A program made the position numbers and the translations under genes. Source: an uncultured Candidatus Saccharibacteria bacterium (GTDB taxonomy: Bacteria > Patescibacteriota > Saccharimonadia > Saccharimonadales > HK-STAS-PATE-42). From it: a stretch of DNA of 64,000 bases. Shown piece after piece: positions 17,006 to 25,389 of this stretch (position 1 is the first letter of the stretch; each line of letters opens with the position of its first letter). The stretch covers positions 523,112 through 587,111 of the forward strand of contig CALMQB010000002.1 of NCBI GenBank assembly GCA_937871805.1, in the 5' to 3' direction. Under the pieces are notes generated by a model. It did no database searches and was not told the DNA's origin. It was given only the letters and a program-made list of their open reading frames with translations.

Positions 17006-17260
17006 ATGAGTGATAAAAGACCAACCGTAATTCCAGCATATTTTGATTATCTGGATGCAGAATTGCTAAAAAGATATTTAAATTATTTTGGAAAAATCAA
17101 GGCAAGAAGTAGAACTGGATTAAGCCAAAAACAGCAAGCTGCGCTTTCTAAGGCAATTAAGCGAGCAAGGCATTTAGCGCTTATTCCATTTGTTACAGAA
17201 TATGTTGATGAAGGACGAGCGCAACGCCCTCGTGGTGGTGGACACAGACCAAGGACTTAA
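17006..17260 (+). CDS. rpsR: 30S ribosomal protein S18
   Basis: The core DYLDAELLKRYLNYFGKI, SRTGLSQKQQAALSKAIKRA and RHLALIPFV is diagnostic for S18. The 84-residue product ends with an Arg/Gly-rich tail. There are no zinc-binding cysteines, so it is a zinc-independent form. It completes the rpsF-ssb-rpsR operon; S18 and S6 together are the predicted ligands of the leader at 16.0 kb. Confidence 0.95.
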   Translation: MSDKRPTVIPAYFDYLDAELLKRYLNYFGKIKARSRTGLSQKQQAALSKAIKRARHLALIPFVTEYVDEGRAQRPRGGGHRPRT

Positions 17261-17302
17261 ACCTAGGTTGAGATAATTTGAACGTTTAGTTGAGCATAAT
17301 CT

Positions 17303-17863
17303 ATGTTAGGAATTACAGACTTAAGAAAGGGTACATTGATCAAGCTGGATGGGCAGCCATGGAAGGTTGTTGAGTACTCTCAGAAGCAGATGGGTCGCGG
17401 TGGAAGTACTGTCAACACTAAACTTAAGAATGCCTTAGATGGCCGGGTGATCTCTAAGAACTTTAAGGGCGCGGAAAAAGTAGCACCGGCAGATATTGAA
17501 GTTAGGAGTGCACAGTATTTGTACAGTTCTGACGGTCAAGCTTTTTTTATGGATGATGAAAATTTTGAACAGTTTGAGCTAAATAGTGAGTCTATTAAAG
17601 ATGAACTCCAGTTCTTGTTAGAAGGTCAGAAGGTCGGAGTTCAACTTTTTGAAAATCGTCCAGTAAACTTAGAAATGCCGAACAACTTATTTTTGAAAGT
17701 TGTTGAGGCTCCTAACGTGGTAAAAGGGGATACTTCTGGTGCGGTGACTAAAGAAATTGTGGTCGAAACTGGCTACAGGCTTAGGGCTCCTGGATTTATT
17801 AAACCTGGAGATGAAATTAGCATTGACACCTCAACTGGTGAATACCGTGAACGCAAAAAATAG
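17303..17863 (+). CDS. efp: Translation elongation factor P
   Basis: EF-P rescues ribosomes stalled on polyproline. MLGITDLRKGTLIKLDGQPW, GRVISKNFKGAEKV and the C-terminal PGDEISIDTSTGEYRERKK match the family, and 186 residues is full length. The loop that reaches the peptidyl-tRNA reads QMGRGGST, so the tip residue is Arg rather than the Lys of E. coli-type EF-P. No EF-P-modifying enzyme is visible in the window. The surface protein at 8.65 kb contains a run of seven prolines, a natural client. Confidence 0.95.
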   Translation: MLGITDLRKGTLIKLDGQPWKVVEYSQKQMGRGGSTVNTKLKNALDGRVISKNFKGAEKVAPADIEVRSAQYLYSSDGQAFFMDDENFEQFELNSESIKDELQFLLEGQKVGVQLFENRPVNLEMPNNLFLKVVEAPNVVKGDTSGAVTKEIVVETGYRLRAPGFIKPGDEISIDTSTGEYRERKK

Positions 17864-17947
17864 AAATTACAACCCTTTTTGGAGCCTGTATTTTTTTGCC
17901 GGTATGGATAAGCTGAAAACCTGAGTTAAGATTAAATATAATAAATA

Positions 17948-18469
17948 ATGAGTAAACAGGTAGCTGGAGCTCCCAGATATAGTCTAAGTGTCCCTTTGCA
18001 AGAAGTTGATGCTAAATGGACGGGTAATGCTAAGGGTTGGCCTTTGCACGTTACTTTTGTTCCAGATTTTTGGCTGCCGGAACAGCTTAATGAAGCTGGC
18101 CTAGCTTCGATGTGCTTGATTTTGGCTGAGGGCCAGAAGCCATTTTATGTGAACTTTGGCGAACAGCAGGGTAATTTTGGAGCAAAGCCTGCCCAAGAAG
18201 TCGTGGGACCAAATCGAATATATCTGACCTCTCTCCATGTTCGAGCCTTGGAAGATTTGTCGACAGCTGGCTGTAAACTTGATAATTTGGACTGGGTCGG
18301 TAAGAAGTATAACCCGCATGTCTCTACTGGAATAGTAATTGATCCAAGACTAAGGGTCGTGGTTAACTCGTTGATGCTAGTCAGGAAAGTTAACTCTGTT
18401 AAGGAAATCGTTGATGTTTGGAGATTGGGTAAAGATGGTGAACAGGCTAAAATTTTAAGGAACAGATGA
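17948..18469 (+). CDS. 2H (LigT-like) phosphoesterase family protein
   Basis: Two histidine motifs define the 2H fold: LHVTF at about residues 33-37 and PHVST at about 118-122, each of the form HxT/S. The intervening region has the expected alternation of strands and helices, and 173 residues fits the LigT / 2'-5' RNA ligase-like group. Such proteins act on cyclic phosphates in RNA or nucleotides; the substrate here is unknown. The gene ends in TGA within ATGATAG and overlaps the next gene by 4 nt (ATGA), so the two are translationally coupled. Confidence 0.7.
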   Translation: MSKQVAGAPRYSLSVPLQEVDAKWTGNAKGWPLHVTFVPDFWLPEQLNEAGLASMCLILAEGQKPFYVNFGEQQGNFGAKPAQEVVGPNRIYLTSLHVRALEDLSTAGCKLDNLDWVGKKYNPHVSTGIVIDPRLRVVVNSLMLVRKVNSVKEIVDVWRLGKDGEQAKILRNR

Positions 18470-19083
18470 TAGATCAAGAGCTTGAAGACTTTGGGTTTTC
18501 CAGAGCATATAAAAAGATCTACTATTTTGATCAGAGGGTTGGGTTGGGGTCTAAACTTAGCGGAAAGGTGGTCTTGGATGTTGGAAGTAGTACCGGAGGC
18601 TTCACTAAGTTTGCTTTAGAAAAGGGAGCAAAAAAAGTTATTGCTGTAGAGATTGGCACTGATCAAATGGATTACTCCTTAGTTCAGGATAAGCGTGTTA
18701 AGCTTTATGAAAAGATAGATATTTTTAATGTGATAACAAAGAATGATTTGGCAAAATTGAATAAGAAAGTTATTCAAAGTGTGGATGTTGCAGTGGTGGA
18801 TGTTTCTTTTTTGAGCTGTAGGGAGGTTTTGGTACATCTTAAGAAGCAGATCTTAGATTTAAATTCTTGTATAATTTTGTTGTTCAAACCTCAATTTGAG
18901 GCTAAAGAATCAGAATTGAACAAGGGAATTATCAAAAATAGTAAAATCCGCAGGAAAATTATTAAAGATTTTGAAAGCTGGCTTAAACTTAATAAATTTC
19001 TGACTGAAGAAAAGATGGATTCGGAACTTTCTGGCCTAAAAGGAAACGTAGAACGGTTCTATTTATTAAGATTAGGGAAATGA
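18466..19083 (+). CDS. TlyA/FtsJ-like rRNA methyltransferase, first copy
   Basis: The FtsJ-type methyltransferase core is clear. VVLDVGSSTGGFTKFAL is the S-adenosylmethionine motif, VDVAVVDVSFLS holds the catalytic Asp region, and ILLFKPQFEA holds the catalytic Lys, as in TlyA-type 2'-O-methylases. The N-terminal S4 RNA-binding domain of TlyA is absent; the protein begins just before the Rossmann core (205 residues). It overlaps the 2H gene upstream and the 5'-nuclease gene downstream by 4 nt each. A second, diverged copy lies at 60.2-60.8 kb. Confidence 0.75.
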   Translation: MIDQELEDFGFSRAYKKIYYFDQRVGLGSKLSGKVVLDVGSSTGGFTKFALEKGAKKVIAVEIGTDQMDYSLVQDKRVKLYEKIDIFNVITKNDLAKLNKKVIQSVDVAVVDVSFLSCREVLVHLKKQILDLNSCIILLFKPQFEAKESELNKGIIKNSKIRRKIIKDFESWLKLNKFLTEEKMDSELSGLKGNVERFYLLRLGK

Positions 19084-19880
19084 ATGCTCTAGTTGTTGTT
19101 GATGGACATAACTTCTTATGAAAAGCTTATGCTGCACCTTTTGAATTTTCTTCAGAAAAAGGAATAAGACTAGATGTTTTGACTGTGTTCTTGAGCTTTC
19201 TCAGAAGTGCTATCAGTAAGGTTGACGCCAGTCATGTGGCCGTAGTTTTCGACCATCCTGAAGCGGATAACTATAGGTTGAAGAGCTCAGAGTATAAGTC
19301 TGATAGGGTCCAAGATTTTTCAGATGAACTTGATTCACCATTTCACCACCTAGATAACTTAAAGTTAGTTTTAAAATATGTGGGAGTAAGGTATATTGAG
19401 TCTGATTTGGCCGAGGGCGATGACATTATTTTTACTATAGCAAGTAATTTTGTGGAAGAAGGTGGTGCAGCTTATATTGCCAGCTCGGATACTGACTTTT
19501 ATCAATGCTTATCTGATAATCTGAAGATCTTAAAAATGAGGGGTTCAAAGAATATTGAGATATTAAGTGAGCAGTGGTTGTTGGATAATTTGGGTATTGG
19601 AGCTACCGAGTATGTTAAGTTTAAGGCACTAACAGGTAATAAGGCGGATAATATAAGCGGCATAAAGGGAGTTGGGCCGAAGACCGCTTTTAAAATTTTG
19701 AGTGATAAAAAACTTGAGGCAGAATATGGCTCCAGCCATGGTGAGTTAATTGAGGGAAATATGGATTTGATAAAGCTGAAGTTTGTAAATCAGTTGGAAC
19801 TTGAGAATTCAGAGTGTCTACTAAAAGCTAGAACTTTATTTCAGAGTAATAGAGGCATATTTGAAGCTTTGGGATTTTAG
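19080..19880 (+). pseudogene. 5'-3' exonuclease (PolA N-terminal type), interrupted by in-frame TGA at codon 14
   Basis: The product is a stand-alone 5' nuclease like the N-terminal domain of DNA polymerase I. The ATG at 19080 overlaps the upstream TGA (ATGA) and reads LVVVDGHNFL, the family's N-terminal metal-binding strand. A TGA then stands at 19119-19121, where homologues have an aromatic residue. The frame continues with KAYAAPF, AVVFDHPEADNYR, ESDLAEGDDIIF, YIASSDTDFYQCL and the helix-hairpin-helix GNKADNISGIKGVGPKTA. TGG to TGA is one base. A downstream TTG at 19179 would lose the first catalytic Asp. So the gene is inactivated, mis-sequenced or read through. Confidence 0.75.
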
Positions 19881-19933
19881 ATCAGTGGTTTTTTAATTCT
19901 TTACTTCGCCATTCTGGAGAGCCTGATGGTGGC

Positions 19934-21010
19934 CTAAACATTAAACTTAAATTCAACGACGTCCCCAGGTTGCATGATGTAAGTTTTTCCTTCAGTTCGA
20001 ACCTTGCCTGCAAGTTTGGCAGCGGATTCTGAGCCGAGTTCGACTAGGTCATTGTAGTTAATGATTTGGGCGGCGATGAAGCCGCGCTCAAAATCTCCGT
20101 GGATAACTCCGGCTGCTTGAGGTGCGGTTGCTCCAACTTTAATTGTCCAGGCTCTAATTTCTTTTGGGCCAGCAGTGAGATAGCTTTGCAGACCGAGGAG
20201 TCGGTAGGCTCCAGAAATTACTTTCTGCAACCCACTTTCAGATTGACCATATTCAGCAAGGAGTTCCTTGGCGCTTTCGTCATCAAGTTCGCTAAGCTCT
20301 TCTTCTAGTTTGGCATTAACGAAAACTGTTGGGCTCCTTTCTGCCAATTTTGACAGACTAGACTTCAATTCTTCGTTGTTTAGATCTTCTTCAGCAATAT
20401 TGAAAAGGTACATGGTTGGTTTGAGAGAGATTAAGTTTAAGTCTTTTAGCGCTAGGAGCTGCTCATTACTTAGTTCTGGGATAACTCCTTCTGAGAGTGA
20501 ATCAAAGAGGAGCTGATATAAGTCTGCTAGAGGTTTAAGTTTAGGGTTTGATTTAGACTCTTTTTTAAAGCTCCGGATTCTTTTTTCTAACGTAGAAAGA
20601 TCGGCGAGAATAAGCTCAGTTTTAATAATTTCGATATCTTCTTTAGGGTGAATCCTATCGGCAACATGAACAATGTCATCATTTTTAAAGTCTCGTACAA
20701 CCTGAATGATGGCGTCGCATTCACGTATGTGAGAGAGGAACTTGTTGCCGAGACCCTCACCTTTGGAGGCTCCCGCTACCAGCCCGGCGATATCTACAAA
20801 GTTGACTGTGGCTGGAATAACTTTTTTGGATCCATAGATTTTGAGTAGCTTTTGGAGTCTATCATCGGGGACTTCGACGATTCCGGTGTTCGGTTCTATT
20901 GTTGCAAAGGGGTAGTTGGCAGCAAGAGCCCCAGCTTTAGTCAGAGCATTAAATAGCGTGGATTTCCCTACATTCGGGAGGCCGACGATTCCGATTTTGA
21001 GAGATGACAT
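19934..21010 (-). CDS. ychF: Redox-regulated/ribosome-binding GTPase (ATPase) YchF
   Basis: This Obg-family P-loop protein binds ribosomes and prefers ATP. It has G1 [15 protein letters not shown], the central region [23 protein letters not shown], a coiled-coil arm, and the C-terminal TGS-like domain ending [15 protein letters not shown]. At 358 residues it is full length. It is transcribed away from the prepilin peptidase-like gene. The 50-nt gap holds back-to-back -10 boxes, with TATAAT readable on both strands around 21028-21035. Three AAACTTAA words lie in it. Confidence 0.96.
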   Translation of the reverse strand: MSSLKIGIVGLPNVGKSTLFNALTKAGALAANYPFATIEPNTGIVEVPDDRLQKLLKIYGSKKVIPATVNFVDIAGLVAGASKGEGLGNKFLSHIRECDAIIQVVRDFKNDDIVHVADRIHPKEDIEIIKTELILADLSTLEKRIRSFKKESKSNPKLKPLADLYQLLFDSLSEGVIPELSNEQLLALKDLNLISLKPTMYLFNIAEEDLNNEELKSSLSKLAERSPTVFVNAKLEEELSELDDESAKELLAEYGQSESGLQKVISGAYRLLGLQSYLTAGPKEIRAWTIKVGATAPQAAGVIHGDFERGFIAAQIINYNDLVELGSESAAKLAGKVRTEGKTYIMQPGDVVEFKFNV

Positions 21011-21085
21011 AATATTGAACTTTAGAGTATAATTATAACAGAGATAAAAGCTTAAATTTAATTGCAGATTTCAAGATTAGAGAAT

Positions 21086-21625
21086 ATGAAAAGAAAGTTT
21101 TTAGAAAATAACAAGACCAGGATTATAAGACTTAATGCTGTTTATGTTGGGTTTCTCGGGGCTTTAGTGAGTTGTGGGGTCATTCTCGCTAATGGTAATC
21201 TGGATGTCCTTAACTTTAGAGTTGTTCCAGTTGTTGGCTTAGTAGCTTTTGCTTCTTGGAGAATCCTACAAGAGGATCTGGAAGATTATAAAATTAGCAA
21301 TTTAAACTTAATGCTATTAATAGCCGGCGGCGGAGTTTTAAAATATTTAAACTCAGGAGTGGGCCTATACCCTTGGCAGGCCCTAGTGATCTTTTTGATT
21401 GGCTGGGGCTTATTTCAGGCTTTTGAAGGTGAAATCGGGGGAGGTGATGTTCGGCTAGCTACCGTAGCCGGGTTATTTTTAAACTTAGTACAACTTTTAG
21501 CTGGTATTTCTTTGGCGGCAAGTGTCGGAATTTTAATTGGCGTTAGGTTTAAAATTAAAAGGATTCCATTTGGAGCACTTTTGATTATTGCGCTGTGGTT
21601 AAGTTTTGGGATCGTTAGATTTTAA
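21086..21625 (+). CDS. A24-type prepilin peptidase-like membrane protein
   Basis: The product has about six membrane segments. It carries the two aspartate motifs of aspartic prepilin peptidases: EDLEDYKISN after the second segment, and GEIGGGDVRL (the GxGD signature) after the fourth. These enzymes cut and often methylate type IV prepilins. The family's N-terminal cytosolic methylase domain is missing, as in the short TadV/CpaA group. I place the start at the ATG 21086 rather than the TTG at 21062. In Saccharibacteria type IV pili serve motility and DNA uptake, so this gene is relevant to the uptake-like word described in this window. Confidence 0.75.
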   Translation: MKRKFLENNKTRIIRLNAVYVGFLGALVSCGVILANGNLDVLNFRVVPVVGLVAFASWRILQEDLEDYKISNLNLMLLIAGGGVLKYLNSGVGLYPWQALVIFLIGWGLFQAFEGEIGGGDVRLATVAGLFLNLVQLLAGISLAASVGILIGVRFKIKRIPFGALLIIALWLSFGIVRF

Positions 21626-21644
21626 ACCTATTTTTTATAAAAGT

Positions 21645-22328
21645 ATGCCACAGGAAAAAGCTTGGAACGATGAGTATAAAAAGCCGAAGCTGCTTTCAGT
21701 TAAGAATAGCCCACAGAGAGACGTTGTGAGGTTTACTAGATGGGTGAGGAAGAGAGGCTTTAAGTTCAAGGATAGTAAGCTCGTAGACCTTGGTTCTGGA
21801 AATGGTAGGAACTCTTTTTATTTTGCAGGCTTAGGAGCAGACGTGGTTGGTGTGGAGATCTCGGATCATTCAATTAGTATTGCTGAAAATAATTCCAAAG
21901 AGTCTGGATTGGATCTGAACTACATTAAATCTAGCATAGGCGAGGTGCTTCCGTTTAGTGAGAACTCTTTTGATTTAGCTTTGGATATTGTTTCATCCAA
22001 TTCCCTAACTGAAAAAGAAAGGGATATTTTTGTAAGTGAAGTTTCGAGAATCCTAAAAGGGGGTGGGTACTTCTTGACGAAGGCTCTTTGTAAAGATGCC
22101 GATAAGAATGCCAAGAATCTACTGAAGAAGTTCGCAGGCACAGAAAAAGATTGCTACACACTACCTGCGGTTGGGATTACCGAAAGAGTTTGGAGCAGAG
22201 AAGACTTTATAGATTTTTATGGAAAGTACTTTGAAATAATTTGCCTAGAGAAAAAAGTGGGGTTCCCGAGAGTTAATGGACAAAGTTTTAAGCGTAACTT
22301 CTGGATTTGCTACATGCAGAATAAGTAA
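21645..22328 (+). CDS. Class I SAM-dependent methyltransferase
   Basis: Motif I is LVDLGSGNGRNSFYFA, followed by VVGVEISDHSI, PFSENSFDLALDIVSSNSL and LKGGGYFLTKAL, a standard Rossmann-fold methylase of the UbiE/TehB type. The substrate cannot be told. The ATG at 21645 is preferred over the TTG at 21606, which overlaps the upstream gene. An AAACTTAA word sits at the end of the gene (22327-22334). Confidence 0.75.
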   Translation: MPQEKAWNDEYKKPKLLSVKNSPQRDVVRFTRWVRKRGFKFKDSKLVDLGSGNGRNSFYFAGLGADVVGVEISDHSISIAENNSKESGLDLNYIKSSIGEVLPFSENSFDLALDIVSSNSLTEKERDIFVSEVSRILKGGGYFLTKALCKDADKNAKNLLKKFAGTEKDCYTLPAVGITERVWSREDFIDFYGKYFEIICLEKKVGFPRVNGQSFKRNFWICYMQNK

Positions 22329-22344
22329 ACTTAATAATGACTTT

Positions 22345-22851
22345 ATGAATAGGCCAAAGACTTTATACCATGCATCACCGAATTCAGAGATCGACATCTT
22401 TGAGCCACGGAATGAAAGTATTCGAAATGTCGGCGAGGGTCCGGTTGTTTTTGCTACTCCAGATAAAGCTCTTGCCTCTACCTTTCTAGTTCCAAGTGAC
22501 GAGAGCTGGGTTCTAGTTGGCAGGTGGAGTGAATCTGGAGAGGCTGGACCGTGGCATGTGATCGTGAAGAGTCGGTATAAATTTATGAGATTGGATAGCG
22601 GCGGGGCTATATATCATTTGCCTGGCGATGGTTTCATTTATAGGCCCGATGAAGGCTTAGGTGAAAATGAATGGATCAGTACTGAAAAGGTTAGGCCACT
22701 AAAGAAAGAGATAGTTGAGTTTGGGTTGAAGGCAATGATTGAGAATGGTGTTGAGGTCTATTTTGTCGGTAGAAGAGTGTATAGAGAAATTAAGAAGTCA
22801 GAAGATGACGGCATGGAGATAGTCTCTAAGCTTAAGCCGGAGAGCCTGTAG
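22345..22851 (+). CDS. ADP-ribosyltransferase-like / NUDIX-neighbour type unknown protein
   Basis: I do not recognise a named family with certainty. The 168-residue protein starts TLYHASPNSEIDIFEPRN and continues GPVVFATPDKALASTF. This pattern (YHxS near the N-terminus, then a G-x-V-F-A-T strand followed by a helix) is seen in small ADP-ribosyltransferase-like folds. Later segments are hydrophilic. The start is the ATG at 22345; the longer frame from 22276 only reads into the upstream gene. It ends 2 nt before the convergent Xer gene. Confidence 0.5.
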   Translation: MNRPKTLYHASPNSEIDIFEPRNESIRNVGEGPVVFATPDKALASTFLVPSDESWVLVGRWSESGEAGPWHVIVKSRYKFMRLDSGGAIYHLPGDGFIYRPDEGLGENEWISTEKVRPLKKEIVEFGLKAMIENGVEVYFVGRRVYREIKKSEDDGMEIVSKLKPESL

Positions 22852-22853
22852 GC

Positions 22854-23807
22854 CTAATCTTTGCCTGGAGTATTGTCAGAGTGAAACTTTTTGTGAACTG
22901 ATTTTAAATGAGGGTCGGTGATGTGGGTGTAGACTTGGGTGGTTGCAATATTGCTGTGACCGAGTAAACTTTGAACGCTTCTTAAGTCCGCCCCATTCAT
23001 AAGTAGGTTAGTGGCGAAGCTATGCCTGAGCGTGTGAGGTGAAACTTTTTTGGTTATTCCTGCTAGCAAGGCATACTTTTGAATAATGCGCTGAATCGAA
23101 CGTGGGGTAAGGCGGAGGTGGTCGCCAGAGGTGTCTAGTTTTTTGCTACCCCCAATCCTAATAAATAAGGGGCTGCTGTTATCTTCTCTTATTTTTAGAT
23201 ACTCTTCTAAGATATTTTTGGCAGAGTCCGTTACAAAAACAGGGCGATCTTTTTGACGCTTTCCTCTAACGGTGAATTCCCCAAGCTTTAAATTGAGATG
23301 TTCGATATTGAGTTTTGTTAACTCGGAAACACGGAGTCCGGTGGAATAAAGAAGTTGTAGGATTGCTAAATCTCGTAAACCCCCAAGGGTGCTTAAGTCT
23401 GGTTGAGTAAAAAGTCTTTGTAATTCTTCGGCATTAAGAAAGGTAACTTCCTTCCTGACGGAATGGGCAAGTTCGATTTTTTCTGGAGCGAGCGCTTCAA
23501 TATCTAATTTGGCACAGTATTTTAGAAGGTGGCGCAGAGCAATGAGGTGATAGTTGCGAGTTGCGACGGAAAGATTCTCTCCGCCAGCAGTTTGGATGCG
23601 GTTTAGCCAGAGCCTCCACTTACGGATTGAATCTGCAGTTAGTTTGTTGATTGGTTCGTCTCCCCAAAACTCAACAAGACGGTTGAGGTAGAGGTGATAA
23701 TTACGAATGGTGTGTTGGGCACGGTTCTGTTCGATTTCTAAATATTCTAAAAAATCTATGATTAGTTCACTAAGGTAGGGTGAGTTGGGTTTTTTATTTT
23801 GCGACAT
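22854..23807 (-). CDS. xerD: Tyrosine recombinase XerC/XerD type
   Basis: The product is a 317-residue tyrosine recombinase with an N-terminal SAM-like DNA-binding domain (FLEYLEIEQNRAQHTIRNY) and a complete catalytic set. It has the Arg of STGLRVSEL, the Lys strand in VRGKRQKDR, HTLRHSFAT with His and Arg, LGHSNIATTQ with the second His, and VYTH with the nucleophilic Tyr. Only one Xer gene is visible, and the FtsK gamma domain at 8.5 kb is its expected activator, so chromosome dimer resolution is the likely job. No mobile-element genes adjoin it. Confidence 0.9.
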   Translation of the reverse strand: MSQNKKPNSPYLSELIIDFLEYLEIEQNRAQHTIRNYHLYLNRLVEFWGDEPINKLTADSIRKWRLWLNRIQTAGGENLSVATRNYHLIALRHLLKYCAKLDIEALAPEKIELAHSVRKEVTFLNAEELQRLFTQPDLSTLGGLRDLAILQLLYSTGLRVSELTKLNIEHLNLKLGEFTVRGKRQKDRPVFVTDSAKNILEEYLKIREDNSSPLFIRIGGSKKLDTSGDHLRLTPRSIQRIIQKYALLAGITKKVSPHTLRHSFATNLLMNGADLRSVQSLLGHSNIATTQVYTHITDPHLKSVHKKFHSDNTPGKD

Positions 23808-23885
23808 CTAGTTTAAGTCTAACGGATTTATTGAATATAAAATAGGGTATTAATTAAGTTCAACTTGAGTGGTAAACTTAAGCTT

Positions 23886-24719
23886 ATGATTTCAATTTGG
23901 CAAGCGGTAATATTGGGAATAGTTCAGGGTGCAACCGAGTTTCTGCCTGTCAGTAGTTCGGGGCATATTCTACTAGCTGCTAAGGTTTTGGATATCCCAA
24001 CTAATTTAACTGCTGAAACACTTTTAAATATCGGAACGATTGCCGTCATTGCGATATTTTTTCGAAGGCAAATTTGGAGTGTAACTCAGGACCTTTTTGG
24101 TAAAACTCTAAACTTAATCCAAAAAAAGGAAATAGTCTTGAAGCTTACAATTGGGGTTGTGCCAGCTATTTTGGTGGGTATCGTCTTTGGGGATTTTATA
24201 GAAAAGAATTTACACGGTCCAGCCACAGTCGCCTTGATGTTGGCTGTGGTCGGTGTAGCGATGATGCTAATTAAAGAAAAGCGGAGTATCTATAGTAAAG
24301 AAAAGGTAGCAAGAGAAAGCCTGAACACTAATCTTGTTCAGGAAGTTAGTTTTAAGCAAGCGGCAATAGTTGGCTTAGTGCAGCCACTGGCTTTAATTTC
24401 GGGAACCTCCAGATCTGGAGTAACAATACTTGCCGGAATGTGGGTCGGGCTTAAGATTGAAACTGCGGCAACATTCAGTTTTTTGATAGGTTTACCTGTA
24501 ATTCTTGGAGCAACACTTAAGTTTATGGTTAGTAGTGAGGGTCTGGATTTTATAAAATCTAATTTTGGCGCAGTTCTTTTTGGAAACTTAGCGAGCTTTG
24601 TTGTTGGTTTTGGAGCGGTTTATCTGTTGATGGATGTTGTAAAAAAGCGAGGCTTGAAACCTTTTGGAATTTACAGAATTATTCTGGCTATAGCTGTAGC
24701 GCTGTTTATTCTGCTATAA
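23886..24719 (+). CDS. uppP: Undecaprenyl-diphosphatase (BacA type)
   Basis: UppP recycles undecaprenyl pyrophosphate, the lipid carrier for cell-wall synthesis. Motif 1 is GATEFLPVSSSGH and motif 2 is SGTSRSGVTI, both with the catalytic Ser/Arg/His residues. The product has eight or so membrane segments over 277 residues. The ATG at 23886 fits the family N-terminus (MISIWQAVILGIVQG); the TTG at 23865 adds residues not typical of it. An AAACTTAA word (23874-23881) lies directly before the start. Confidence 0.94.
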   Translation: MISIWQAVILGIVQGATEFLPVSSSGHILLAAKVLDIPTNLTAETLLNIGTIAVIAIFFRRQIWSVTQDLFGKTLNLIQKKEIVLKLTIGVVPAILVGIVFGDFIEKNLHGPATVALMLAVVGVAMMLIKEKRSIYSKEKVARESLNTNLVQEVSFKQAAIVGLVQPLALISGTSRSGVTILAGMWVGLKIETAATFSFLIGLPVILGATLKFMVSSEGLDFIKSNFGAVLFGNLASFVVGFGAVYLLMDVVKKRGLKPFGIYRIILAIAVALFILL

Positions 24720-24770
24720 TCTGAGAGAGAAATTCGCAGACGTTAAACTTAAAATAATCAATAAAATCTT

Positions 24771-25268
24771 ATGAAGATAGAAAAGACGCTTCTAATTCTG
24801 AAGCCGGACACAATAGCTCGTGGGATCGTTGGCGAAGTTTTAAGTAGGTTTGAAAGGGCTGGGCTCAAACTCGTGGGGATGAAGTTCTTGCTTCCGGATA
24901 AGAGTCGCCTAGAGAACCACTACGAAGGTATAGGTAAACTGATGAGCAGAAAGGGCAAAGAAATCTATGATAATACAGTAGATTATATGGCTAGTGGTCC
25001 GGTTTTGGCCGTCGTGCTTGAAGGAGTTGAGGCTGTTGAAGTGGTGAGGAAGCTAACTGGCTCGACTGAACCAAAAACCGCCCTACCTGGTACAATACGC
25101 TCAGATTACTCCCATGTTAGTTATGAGCATGCAAATGAATCCGGAGCAGTCAGAAATATTGTACATGCCAGTGCTACAAGAGAAGAGGCCGATTTGGAGA
25201 TCGCAATTTGGTTTGACGAGGATGACATTCTGGATTATCTTAATGTTCACCAGGCTCATACATTCTAG
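24771..25268 (+). CDS. ndk: Nucleoside diphosphate kinase
   Basis: This enzyme exchanges phosphate between nucleoside di- and triphosphates. TLLILKPDTIARGIVG is the N-terminal strand. The active-site stretch GTIRSDYSH...NIVHASATREEA contains the phospho-acceptor His. At 165 residues it is longer than the usual ~140, with an insertion around residues 45-70 (ENHYEGIGKLMSRKG) and an extended C-terminus, a form seen in some archaea and CPR bacteria. An epibiont that takes nucleotides from a host would rely on this step. Confidence 0.93.
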   Translation: MKIEKTLLILKPDTIARGIVGEVLSRFERAGLKLVGMKFLLPDKSRLENHYEGIGKLMSRKGKEIYDNTVDYMASGPVLAVVLEGVEAVEVVRKLTGSTEPKTALPGTIRSDYSHVSYEHANESGAVRNIVHASATREEADLEIAIWFDEDDILDYLNVHQAHTF

Positions 25269-25280
25269 GGGCTTGTTTTT

Positions 25281-25289
25281 TGCTATAAT
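25281..25289 (+). promoter_or_regulatory. Extended -10 promoter of tRNA-Arg
   Basis: TGCTATAAT ends about 15 nt before the first base of the tRNA, leaving room for a short 5' leader to be trimmed by RNase P. Confidence 0.6.
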
Positions 25290-25303
25290 TGAGTTTAACT
25301 TTC

Positions 25304-25379
25304 GCCCCGGTAGCTCAATGGATAGAGCGATTCCCTCCTAAGGAATAGGTTGTAGGTTCGATTCTTACCCGGGGCACCA
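25304..25379 (+). tRNA. tRNA-Arg (anticodon CCU)
   Basis: The cloverleaf is complete: acceptor GCCCCGG pairs CCGGGGC, the anticodon loop is CTCCTAA on stem ATTCC/GGAAT, and the T-arm is GGTTCGATTC. The CCA end is encoded. Anticodon CCT reads AGG, a codon used often in this genome. Confidence 0.95.
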
Positions 25380-25389
25380 GATTTTATTT

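Noticed and set aside
15537..19880. Alternative genetic code with UGA as Gly or Trp
   Set aside because: UGA ends several genes in ATGA overlaps (18469, 19083, 39263), and Trp is written TGG throughout, so only local defects or readthrough remain.
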